From the NCBI GenBank assembly GCA_050013795.1, contig JBEKEO010000226.1, positions 1 to 5,009 on the forward strand: a stretch of 5,009 nucleotides of DNA, written 5' to 3'. This document shows, in pieces, positions 1-5,009 of the stretch. This stretch comes from CAWHOW01 sp050013795 (GTDB lineage: Bacteria > Bacteroidota > Bacteroidia > Bacteroidales > CG2-30-32-10). Under the pieces are notes generated by a model. That model worked only from the letters and a program-made list of their open reading frames with translations, was not told the DNA's origin and did no database searches. The position numbers were made by a program, and so were the translations under genes. The first letter of the stretch is position 1. Each line of letters opens with the position of its first letter.

Positions 1-1
1 G

Positions 2-658
2 GATGAATCGGCCTATTATAACCGTGGACTTGCTTATCGCAAGAAAGGGAGTTATGAATCAGCCATTGCCGATTTTAATGCTGCATTAAAAATAAACCCT
101 AAATATGCCGAGGCATATTTCAGCAGGGGACTTGCTTATTATTACGAAGGGAAATATGATCTGTCCCTGGCTGATGAGAATACAGCCCTGAGCCTTAATC
201 CGCAGAGTGCAGAGGCATATTACGACAGGGCTCTTGTTTATTATTACCAGGGCAAATACGATCAGGCCATCACCGATTTAACGAACAGCCTTAAAATTAA
301 CCCTCAGTATGCCGACGCATATTCCACACGCGGTCTTACCTATTACCACCAGGAAAAATATGAGCAGGCCATTGCCGACGAGAATGCTGCACTTAAATTA
401 CATCCACAGTTTACTGATGCGTATATAACGAGGGGGATTTGTTACCGCAAACAGGGTAATGGCGATTTAGCCATAGCCGATTTTACTTCGGCTATCAATA
501 TAGATGCAAAGAATGCGATTGCATATAATAACAGGGGCAGTGTTTATTATACACAAAGCAAAAAAGATGCAAGTGTATCCGACTGGAAAAAGGCAGCTGA
601 TCTGGGTGATAAGTCAGCCAGGCAAAATTTGAAACAATATTATAATATTGATTATTAA
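2..658 (+). CDS. TPR repeat protein, C-terminal part (5' end outside window)
   Basis: The frame is open from base 2 to TAA at 656-658 and gives 218 residues with no start, so this is the C-terminal part of a longer protein. It consists of six tetratricopeptide repeats of exactly 34 residues (102 bp), from residue 2 to 205, followed by a 13-residue end rich in Q, N and Y. Each unit shows the TPR pattern: A-Y near the start, R-G/A-x-x-Y, G/K-x-Y-x-x-A/S in the turn, A-L-x-L/I-N-P at the end. TPRs form helical hairpins that bind other proteins; no catalytic domain is visible here, and one could lie upstream. Units 2 and 4 have Glu (A-D-E-N) where the others have F, L or W. The codons (gcc, ggc, ctg) look richer in G and C than those of the downstream genes. 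The family assignment is sure; the cellular role is unknown. Confidence 0.95.
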   Translation, partial: DESAYYNRGLAYRKKGSYESAIADFNAALKINPKYAEAYFSRGLAYYYEGKYDLSLADENTALSLNPQSAEAYYDRALVYYYQGKYDQAITDLTNSLKINPQYADAYSTRGLTYYHQEKYEQAIADENAALKLHPQFTDAYITRGICYRKQGNGDLAIADFTSAINIDAKNAIAYNNRGSVYYTQSKKDASVSDWKKAADLGDKSARQNLKQYYNIDY

Positions 659-676
659 ATGTGAAAATACGAATGG

Positions 677-700
677 TTGGCGAAGTTTACAAAACAGCAT
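677..700 (+). repeat. Degenerate copy of the mosaic intergenic element (core only)
   Basis: Nineteen bases after the TPR stop codon this 24-bp stretch matches 4604-4627 with three mismatches, and resembles 1731-1753. It carries the core AGTTTrCAAAACrGCAT. No GA-rich module follows it. The rest of the 659-815 gap is A/T-rich. It also holds a short palindrome at 718-731 (TGCAT, loop AAAT, ATGCA), too short to call a terminator. Confidence 0.55.
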
Positions 701-815
701 CAGTAAATTGCAGGGGATGCATAAATATGCAACTAATAAAAAACAAGAAACACTATAATAAACTAATTAATAACTAAAAGTGCAGGGTCGGCACGATAAT
801 CACCGACAAAATGGT

Positions 816-1700
816 ATGAAAAAAATTACAATGATAGTGGCGGTTATAATTTCAATGGCAATAAAAACCAATGCTCAGATTCCCAATTATGGTTTTGAAA
901 ACTGGATAGATCACGGAAGCTATATGGACCCACAATTCTGGGCAACAACAAACATATATTCTAACGGAAGTTTTTACTCTGTTACAAGGTCTACTGATCA
1001 TTATCCTGCATCGGTAGGCAGCTATTCAATAAGAATTGAAAACAATACTTCGTATATAGCCGACACTTTAGGGTTGGGAGATATACAGGCTAATCTTATT
1101 GATGTACTTGCTCCTCGTCACCCTGCATTTCCGATAACAGGCAACCCTACCCAATTAACAGGCTATTTTAAGTATTTCCCACTGAATGGTGATACCATGC
1201 ACATTGGTTCGCATTTGTATAAGAATGGAAGTATGGTGGCGAGCGGGGGTATTTTATTAGATTCAACGTTTTCAAACTGGACACCCTTTGTTATAAATTA
1301 TCCGGCTTATTCGTCTGCCGACAGTGCTTTTATTAATATTTCAGCTTATAATAGCAGCTCAACCGGACTTGGATATCCGCATGGAAATTCGGTGTTATAT
1401 GTTGATAATTTAAACTTTGGTCCCCTTATTAGTGGTATTTCTGCATATAATGCTGATAATAATTTATTTGAATTATATCCAAATCCTGCTTCTGATATTA
1501 TTACGTTAAATATTACAAACAAAAATAATGCTGACTATATATTGAATATTTATAGTGTAATTGGCACTTTAGTTAAATCGGAAATGCTTAAACAAAACCA
1601 ACAACAAATAAGCATAAGAGATTTAAGTAACGGAGTTTATATGATTACTGTGAAATTAAAAGACTTGACAGAAAACCAAAGACTGGTTATTCAAAGATAA
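816..1700 (+). CDS. Secreted protein with T9SS type A C-terminal sorting domain
   Basis: The start is ATG at 816 (294 residues). It begins MKKITMIVAVIISMAIKTNAQ, a signal peptide with a K-rich end, a hydrophobic core and likely cleavage after NAQ. The frame is open back to GTG at 780, but that start would put 12 polar residues before the signal. Residues 22 to about 205 form a beta-rich domain opening with IPNYGFENW and later VTRSTDHYPASVGSYSIRIE. This resembles the FENW-type jelly-roll or putative carbohydrate-binding modules of Bacteroidota secreted proteins, but the resemblance is from memory. Residues 219-294 are a typical Por secretion tail: YPNPASD at 221-227, an LNIYSVIGTLV strand, SNGVYMITV (GVY at 273-275) and QRLVIQR at the end. 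Type IX substrates cross the outer membrane and are released or anchored at the surface. There is no enzyme motif; adhesion or carbohydrate binding is a guess. The gene stands alone, 157 bp after the TPR gene. Confidence 0.93.
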   Translation: MKKITMIVAVIISMAIKTNAQIPNYGFENWIDHGSYMDPQFWATTNIYSNGSFYSVTRSTDHYPASVGSYSIRIENNTSYIADTLGLGDIQANLIDVLAPRHPAFPITGNPTQLTGYFKYFPLNGDTMHIGSHLYKNGSMVASGGILLDSTFSNWTPFVINYPAYSSADSAFINISAYNSSSTGLGYPHGNSVLYVDNLNFGPLISGISAYNADNNLFELYPNPASDIITLNITNKNNADYILNIYSVIGTLVKSEMLKQNQQQISIRDLSNGVYMITVKLKDLTENQRLVIQR

Positions 1701-1730
1701 ATTTACAATAAACAACTTACTTTGTACTGT

Positions 1731-1913
1731 TTGCGTAGTTTGCAAAACGGCATACAGTTCGAGTTCGCCTGGCTGTGAGTAAACATGAATTGAACAAAAG
1801 AACATTTGAACATTTGAACAAACGAATGAAGAAGAAGGAGGCAGTGGGCAGCAGCAGTAGGCAGTGAAATAGAAAATTGAAAGGGAGAATGGGGGAAACG
1901 GGGAATGGGAGAA
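1731..1913 (+). repeat. Mosaic intergenic repeat, copy A
   Basis: This copy has two parts. The 5' part (1731-1800) shares AGTTTGCAAAACGGCATACA (1737-1756) and AAACATGAATTGAACAAA with the copy at 4604-4672. The GA-rich 3' part (1814-1913) is identical to 2654-2752 except for one extra T at 1827. It contains a GAA run, GGCAGT repeats and a G/A-rich end. A short doubled CATTTGAA (about 1803-1818) joins the two parts. It begins 30 bp after the stop of the T9SS-tail gene. I see no coding potential: the extra T breaks the minus-strand frame that is open in the other copies. Confidence 0.85.
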
Positions 1914-1923
1914 GTTAGCTTTA

Positions 1924-1957
1924 CTTTGTGAACCTTTGTGTCTTAGTGCCTTTGTGG
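1924..1957 (+). repeat. Short tandem octamer repeat of the CTTTGTG type
   Basis: Imperfect units CTTTGTGAAC, CTTTGTGT, CTTAGTGC and CTTTGTGG follow one another directly. Similar CTTTGTG/CTTAGTG strings occur between genes in many Bacteroidota and other bacteria; this is from memory, not a search. The stretch from there to 2020 (AAATTG and GGCAAT strings, G/A-rich) shows nothing else I can name. Confidence 0.6.
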
Positions 1958-2020
1958 CAAAATTGCATTTGGAAAATTGGCAATAGAGGAAGGGGAAGAA
2001 AAGGCAATGAAAAAAATAAA

Positions 2021-2138
2021 GACTCCGTAGGAGTCGGATATTGGTAAAAAACAAAACATAAATAAAACATCCCGCTCCGTAGGAGCGGAACATTAGTATA
2101 AACAATGAACTTTACCAACATTATGTCCCTATGGGACA
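2021..2138 (+). repeat. Array of three REP-like hairpins upstream of the transposase
   Basis: There are three perfect short palindromes. H1 is 2021-2035: GACTCC, loop GTA, GGAGTC. H2 is 2072-2088: CCGCTCC, loop GTA, GGAGCGG. H3 is 2124-2138: TGTCCC, loop TAT, GGGACA. Their centres are 52 and 51 bp apart, so spacing is regular. The linkers are related: GGATATTGGTA follows H1 and GGAACATTAGTA overlaps and follows H2, while AACAT or AAACAT precedes H2 and H3. H3 ends 15 bp before the transposase start. HUH transposases of the IS200/IS605 and RAYT groups recognise DNA hairpins like these, so they are probably its substrates, either REP-like elements or an element end. No T-run follows, so they are not ordinary terminators. 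Confidence 0.75.
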
Positions 2139-2153
2139 AATAGAAAAAAGATT

Positions 2154-2615
2154 ATGGCAAACACCTATTCACAAATTACTATTCAATTAATCTTCGCAGT
2201 GAAGAATAGAGAAGCCATGATTGCATCATCGTTTCGTGAAACCCTGCATAAATATATAGCCGGTATAATCAGAAATCAAAAACAAAAGCTATTATCAATC
2301 AATTCCGTTTCCGATCATATACATATACTTATCGGGCAGTCGCCTTCATGCTGTTTATCCGATTTAGTGCGAGAAATAAAATCCGAATCATCACGATTTA
2401 TCAATGAAAATAAATATTCGAAATTCAAATTTTACTGGCAGGAAGGTTTTGGATCATTTTCATACAGTCGTTCACAACGCGATAATGTAATAAATTATAT
2501 AATGAATCAGGAAATCCATCATCATAAAAAAACATTTAAAGAAGAATATTTGGAATTTTTAAAGGAGTTTGAAATTGACTTTGACCGCGCATATCTTTTT
2601 GACTTTTTTGAATGA
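2154..2615 (+). CDS. IS200-like / REP-associated tyrosine transposase (HUH, Y1)
   Basis: This is an intact 153-residue protein of the Y1 transposase family (Transposase_17, IS200-like), of the usual length for the family. Such enzymes cut and rejoin single-stranded DNA at hairpins through a 5'-phosphotyrosine. Visible catalytic features are the HUH motif H55-I-H57 within SDHIHILIG, and Y115-I-M-N-Q119, the YxxxQ signature with the nucleophilic tyrosine and a metal-binding glutamine. WQEGFGSFSYS (95-105) is typical of the Bacteroidota group. No TnpB/IscB partner follows, and no matching hairpin is seen downstream. It may thus be a solo, domesticated RAYT rather than a complete insertion sequence, or a minimal IS200 with an end I cannot see. 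The start is ATG at 2154 behind GAAAAAAG, only a weak ribosome-binding site. Gene and hairpins lie between two direct repeats (1814-1913, 2654-2752). Confidence 0.95.
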   Translation: MANTYSQITIQLIFAVKNREAMIASSFRETLHKYIAGIIRNQKQKLLSINSVSDHIHILIGQSPSCCLSDLVREIKSESSRFINENKYSKFKFYWQEGFGSFSYSRSQRDNVINYIMNQEIHHHKKTFKEEYLEFLKEFEIDFDRAYLFDFFE

Positions 2616-2639
2616 TTGTCATGATTGCGATTGTGCCTG

Positions 2640-2778
2640 TGGGAAAATATGTGTTGAACAAACGAAGAAGAAGAAGGAGGCAGTGGGCAGCAGCAGTAGG
2701 CAGTGAAATAGAAAATTGAAAGGGAGAATGGGGGAAACGGGGAATGGGAGAATGTAAACAGTGAGCAATAGGCAGTGA
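2640..2778 (+). repeat. Mosaic intergenic repeat, copy B (longest GA-rich copy)
   Basis: From 2640 this aligns with 4650 (TGGGAAAAyATG, then TTGAACAAACGAAG). Bases 2654-2752 repeat 1814-1913. The sequence TAGGCAGTGA occurs at 2697-2706 and again at 2769-2778; the 72 bp between their starts are absent from the 4592-4716 copy. It starts 24 bp after the transposase stop, and the leader of the next gene follows directly. The 16 bp before it (2612-2629) hold a small direct repeat of ATGATTG. Confidence 0.85.
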
Positions 2779-2853
2779 GGACTGATATTAATTGAAATTA
2801 AGAAACTGGAAACTTTGAACAATTAAACAATTTAACCATAAAACAATAAACAC
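2779..2853 (+). promoter_or_regulatory. Shared leader (putative promoter and 5' UTR) of the DUF4389 gene
   Basis: From 2809 through ATGAAA at 2854-2859 this is identical over 51 bp to 4746-4796; further upstream it differs by two substitutions and a small indel-containing patch. It contains AAACTTTG at 2810-2817, one base off the Bacteroidota -7 consensus TAnnTTTG. A TTG at 2792-2794 could be the -33 element, but the 15-bp spacer is short. The A-rich stretch before ATG, lacking a Shine-Dalgarno, suits translation in this phylum. That it is a leader is well supported by its position and duplication; the exact promoter is a guess. Confidence 0.5.
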
Positions 2854-3483
2854 ATGAAACTAACATTTAAACATCAGGATTCTTATTCAAGAGGTCAGCT
2901 CCTTTTGAGATTTTTTTTCGGGTATTTTTATATAGTAATACCTCATTATTTCTTGCTGGCGTTCATTATGTTTTGGGGTTCCATTTTATCATTTATTTCA
3001 TGGTGGGCGGTATTATTTACTGCAAAATACCCGCAAGGCATGTTTAACTACCAGGTCAATATGCGTAAATGGTCATTAAGGGTTATGGCCAGGATATACA
3101 ATATGGCAGATGGTTATCCGTCATTCGGACTCAAAGGAACAGATGAAAATATTGATTTAGAAGTTCCGTATCCTGCAACATTAAGCAGGGGGTTACTAAT
3201 AGTAAGGCTTTTCTTCGCTTCAATTTATGTTATTATCCCTCATGGGTTTTGTTTATTGTTTCGGGGAATTGCTACAGCTTTTCTTTCTTTTCTGGCCTTT
3301 TGGGCAATATTGTTTACGGGAAAATATCCGGCATCATGGTTTGAATTCAATGTAGGAACTATCCGCTGGGCAATGAGAGTGAATTTTTATATGGGTTTCA
3401 TGGATGATAAATATCCGAAATTTTCAGGAAAAGAATTTCCTGAAGAATTGGTCAATCCTTCTTCAACTACAACACCCATGTAA
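2854..3483 (+). CDS. DUF4389-type membrane protein, tandemly duplicated domain
   Basis: The 209-residue protein has two copies of one domain. SRG at 12-14 recurs at 111-113, a 99-residue period. Each copy has the same blocks: SRGxLLxRxFFxxxYxxIPH, a hydrophobic stretch (about 31-56 and 129-155), WAxLFTxKYP at 51-60 and 150-159, F-N/E-Q/F-x-V, RWxxRV, and a final GYPxF or KYPxF. This pattern matches my memory of DUF4389, found in bacterial inner-membrane proteins of unknown function. Each half has probably two membrane segments (about 17-38 and 39-56; 116-135 and 137-155). The soluble arm after each contains the conserved tryptophan and arginine. There is no signal peptide and no enzyme motif. 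The C-terminus (192-209) is polar with a STTT run. The start at 2854 is set by the shared leader and the lack of upstream extension. The family is likely; the function is unknown. Confidence 0.85.
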   Translation: MKLTFKHQDSYSRGQLLLRFFFGYFYIVIPHYFLLAFIMFWGSILSFISWWAVLFTAKYPQGMFNYQVNMRKWSLRVMARIYNMADGYPSFGLKGTDENIDLEVPYPATLSRGLLIVRLFFASIYVIIPHGFCLLFRGIATAFLSFLAFWAILFTGKYPASWFEFNVGTIRWAMRVNFYMGFMDDKYPKFSGKEFPEELVNPSSTTTPM

Positions 3484-3531
3484 ACAATTAATGATGATCT
3501 GTAATAATCATGTTGTTTTAGCCATGAGCAA

Positions 3532-3557
3532 AACAAACCCGGTTCGCGCTTGCCTGC
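3532..3557 (+). repeat. Reduced copy of the mosaic intergenic element
   Basis: AACAAACCCGGTT (3532-3544) is identical to 4592-4604. It runs straight into TTCGCGCTTGCCTGC (3543-3557), which matches 4632-4646 at 13 of 15 bases. The intervening TTTGCAAAACGGCAT core of the longer copy is missing. GCTTGC (3548-3553) could pair with GCAAGC (3571-3576) across 17 bases, with no T-run after it. The remaining gap up to 3668 is A/T-rich with a weak ATTGT/ACAAT stem at 3594-3608. Confidence 0.5.
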
Positions 3558-3668
3558 ATCGTTTAGTGTAGCAAGCAGCAATGTAAACTGTAAATTGTTT
3601 TTTACAATGGGTTTAAATTTTAAGTAATGTGTATAAATAATAATTTTATTAAACAAAAATTTAAAGCG

Positions 3669-4544
3669 ATGAAATCAAAAATTATACTATTGCTTTTTTG
3701 CAGTATTATATCAACTAACTGTTTGCTTGGTCAGAAGTTTTATTTTAAAGCAGATTTTGGTTACGGATTAGGATTACATGGTTCTGATTTTGTTACCAGC
3801 TCGAGAACATATAATATTACTCTTGACACAACAACATATTATGACACATATCATTATAAAAAAATATCTTTCGGAACAGGTATCTGTCCAAGCATATCGC
3901 TAGGCTATGAGATTAGCAAGTATTTTTCTTTAGAAATGAATATCATTTATTTTAAAGAAGCATCAAAAGTAATCTCTACTGATATTGATTATAATATCGT
4001 TTATGGATATTCAAGTAGTGCTACATACCAATGCACTTTTACTGATAGAGCTGTATATTTAATTCCGAATTTAATATTATCTCCAAATCTTGAAACGATA
4101 AATCCATATTTTAAATTGGGCATTGTTTTCGGAAAAGGTTCTATGAGAACTGATAATGATGATGTATTATATAATGCATTTTCTGGTTCTTCTAATCCAT
4201 TCAATCATGGAATAAATGAATGGATATCATATGGCGGTATTTCTTTCGGGTTTAAATCTACAGTTGGATTGGAAATTTATTTTACTGATAAATTAAAATT
4301 ATTTGGTGAATTAAGCTATAATTCTATTTCATATACGCCTTTAAAAGCTAAAATAAAAAAGTGCACATTAAATGGTGTTGACCAATTACCAAGCATGACG
4401 GTAAGTGAAAAAGAAATTGTGTTTGTTGATGAATATTCTACTAATACGACATCCGATCCAAATAACCCAAGTCCTAAATTGAAAACTTCTTATAATTTAA
4501 ATGCATTATCTTTAAGTATAGGAGTAAAATATTCTTTTAAATGA
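3669..4544 (+). CDS. Predicted outer-membrane beta-barrel protein
   Basis: The start is ATG at 3669 (291 residues). The frame is open to an ATG at 3627, but that adds 14 polar residues before a clear signal peptide: MKSKIILLLFCSIISTNCLLGQ, likely cut after GQ. The mature part alternates short amphipathic strands rich in glycine and aromatics with polar loops. Examples are KFYFKADFGYGLGL at the start, SISLGYEISKYFSLEMNIIYF, INPYFKLGIVFGKG, GLEIYFTDKLKLFGELSYN, and a terminal LSLSIGVKYSFK. Ending on an aromatic next to a basic residue in a strand is typical of outer-membrane barrels, and the layout resembles small porin/opacity-like barrels of Bacteroidota. Loops are rich in S, T, N and D. Partner and substrate are unknown. 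The gene is AT-rich, uses its own leader, and is 185 bp from the DUF4389 stop, so co-transcription is uncertain. Confidence 0.8.
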   Translation: MKSKIILLLFCSIISTNCLLGQKFYFKADFGYGLGLHGSDFVTSSRTYNITLDTTTYYDTYHYKKISFGTGICPSISLGYEISKYFSLEMNIIYFKEASKVISTDIDYNIVYGYSSSATYQCTFTDRAVYLIPNLILSPNLETINPYFKLGIVFGKGSMRTDNDDVLYNAFSGSSNPFNHGINEWISYGGISFGFKSTVGLEIYFTDKLKLFGELSYNSISYTPLKAKIKKCTLNGVDQLPSMTVSEKEIVFVDEYSTNTTSDPNNPSPKLKTSYNLNALSLSIGVKYSFK

Positions 4545-4567
4545 TACTTTTTATGAAAAGCAAAACC

Positions 4568-4575
4568 TAACTTTG
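4568..4575 (+). promoter_or_regulatory. Possible Bacteroidota -7 box (TAACTTTG)
   Basis: TAACTTTG fits TAnnTTTG exactly and lies 24 bp after the barrel gene's stop, just before the intergenic element. The only -33 candidate is a T-run at 4548-4552, not a good TTTG. If real, it would give a leader of about 210 bases ahead of the LamG gene, made largely of the intergenic repeat. An 8-bp match can occur by chance in AT-rich DNA. Confidence 0.2.
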
Positions 4576-4591
4576 TTTTATATCTGTCGGT

Positions 4592-4716
4592 AACAAACCC
4601 GGTTTGGCGCAGTTTGCAAAACGGCATACATTTCGCGCTCGGCTGCGGGTGGGAAAACATGAATTGAACAAACGAAGAAGAAGAAGGAGGCAGTAGGCAG
4701 CAGCAGTAGGCAGTGA
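4592..4716 (+). repeat. Mosaic intergenic repeat, copy C (complete 5' part, shortened 3' part)
   Basis: This has the fullest 5' half: AACAAACCCGGTT, the core TTTGCAAAACGGCATACA, a GC-rich TTCGCGCTCGGCTGCGGG, then GGGAAAACATGAATTGAAC. Its GA-rich half (4664-4716) matches 2654-2706 with one mismatch, then jumps directly to the leader. The missing 72 bp correspond exactly to the interval between two TAGGCAGTGA repeats in copy B. It begins 47 bp after the barrel gene's stop. Confidence 0.85.
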
Positions 4717-4790
4717 GGAATGAGATTAATTGAAATTAAGAAAAAGAAACTTTGAACAATTAAACAATTTAACCATAAAACAATAAACAC
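4717..4790 (+). promoter_or_regulatory. Shared leader (putative promoter and 5' UTR) of the LamG gene
   Basis: This is the same leader as at 2779-2853, with a 1-bp length difference. It is identical from 4746 up to the start codon and through ATGAAA. AAACTTTG lies at 4747-4754 and a TTG at 4730-4732, with a 14-bp spacer against 15 in the other copy; this variation weakens the case for a canonical -33/-7 pair. The conserved part ends within the first two codons. Confidence 0.5.
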
Positions 4791-5009
4791 ATGAAAGCAA
4801 AATTATTCTTTATATTCGTGGTCGCCATCCTTGGCTTAAGCGTAAATGCACAAATTCCATCAACAGGTTTAGTTGCATTTTATCCTTTTAAAGGAAATGC
4901 AGATGATACTTCGGGAAACGGGCATAATGGAACTGTTCATGGCGCAACACTTACTACCGACAGGTTCGGAAATCCCAACAATGCATATTATTTTAATGGC
5001 AGCAGTTGG
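4791..5009 (+). CDS. Exported LamG/concanavalin A-like domain protein, N-terminus (3' end outside window)
   Basis: ATG at 4791 opens a frame that continues to the end of the window (73 codons). MKAKLFFIFVVAILGLSVNAQ is a signal peptide with probable cleavage after NAQ. The following IPSTGLVAFYPFKGNADDTSGNGHNGTVHGA is the typical start of a LamG-type (Laminin_G_3) jelly-roll: a GLVAxYPF strand, then N-A-D-D-x-S-G-N-G-x-N-G. It continues with DRFGNPNNAYYFNGSS, the usual A-x-x-F-N/D-G-S block. Such domains bind sugars or proteins and occur in large secreted Bacteroidota proteins, often ending in a T9SS sorting tail. That tail cannot be checked here. The gene probably starts its own transcription unit from the shared leader. 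The NAQIP junction is the same as in the protein at 816-1700. Confidence 0.88.
   Translation, partial: MKAKLFFIFVVAILGLSVNAQIPSTGLVAFYPFKGNADDTSGNGHNGTVHGATLTTDRFGNPNNAYYFNGSSW

Noticed and set aside
780..815. GTG at 780 as start of the T9SS-tail protein
   Set aside because: It would put a charged 12-residue extension before a clear signal peptide; ATG at 816 gives a normal one. Likewise ATG 3627 was rejected for 3669.
2021..2138. CRISPR array
   Set aside because: Only three short palindromes, not identical to each other, and the intervening sequences resemble one another instead of being unique. No cas gene is present.
1656..2139. Minus-strand open frames across the gap before the transposase
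   Set aside because: They consist of repeat DNA and hairpins, give low-complexity F/S/P/C-rich peptides, and one frame overlaps the end of the T9SS gene. The single-base indel between repeat copies shifts the frame, so coding constraint is absent.
2619..2822. Minus-strand frame sharing the peptide LLLPTASFFFFVCS with the frame at 4578-4790
   Set aside because: The shared peptide only reflects the shared GA-rich repeat DNA. The third copy at 1814-1913 is out of frame, and there is no domain or plausible start signal.
3548..3576. Rho-independent terminator after the DUF4389 gene
   Set aside because: The six-base stem GCTTGC/GCAAGC has a 17-base loop and no T-run after it.
3387..3656. Minus-strand frame overlapping the end of the DUF4389 gene
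   Set aside because: It is antisense to a well-supported gene and its downstream gap, and its composition is not protein-like.
4001..4204. Minus-strand frame inside the barrel gene
   Set aside because: It is a shadow of the + strand gene with no recognisable domain.
659..4716. Integron cassette array, with the intergenic repeat as attC site
   Set aside because: One gene per repeat in one orientation and the AACAAAC start are suggestive. However, I find no paired RYYYAAC and GTTRRRY core sites at the ends of the repeats, and no integrase gene.

Overview
The window looks like chromosomal DNA of a Bacteroidota (Bacteroidetes) organism, probably environmental. It is AT-rich, one gene ends in a typical type IX secretion (T9SS) sorting domain, exported proteins have cleavage regions ending in NAQ or GQ, start codons lie behind A-rich leaders with no strong Shine-Dalgarno, and a Bacteroidota-type IS200-like transposase is present. 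All six genes read on the + strand.

Layout: (1) 2-658, the C-terminal part of a TPR protein with six 34-residue repeats in perfect register. (2) 816-1700, a secreted protein with a T9SS type A tail. (3) 1701-2153, a 453-bp gap packed with repeats: a mosaic intergenic element, a TTTGTG-type octamer repeat and three evenly spaced hairpins. (4) 2154-2615, a HUH single-strand transposase of the IS200/REP-associated (RAYT-like) type, with all expected catalytic residues. (5) 2640-2853, a second copy of the intergenic element followed by a leader. (6) 2854-3483, a DUF4389-type membrane protein made of two tandem copies of the domain. (7) 3669-4544, a predicted outer-membrane beta-barrel protein. 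(8) 4592-4790, a third long copy of the intergenic element with the same leader. (9) 4791-5009, the N-terminus of an exported LamG/concanavalin A-like protein that runs off the end.

The genes do not form an obvious pathway. Four of the six are exported or envelope proteins, and the wide gaps argue against one tight operon. The most unusual content is intergenic. Pieces of one mosaic repeat occur in all five gaps, always in the same orientation, soon after a stop codon. The leader before the DUF4389 gene and the one before the LamG gene are identical over 51 bp up to and including ATGAAA, although the proteins are unrelated. The transposase gene with its hairpin set sits between two nearly identical 99/100-bp direct repeats. 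I cannot show from one window that this is a functional system. It does look like an active repeat landscape in which regulatory DNA is copied between genes.
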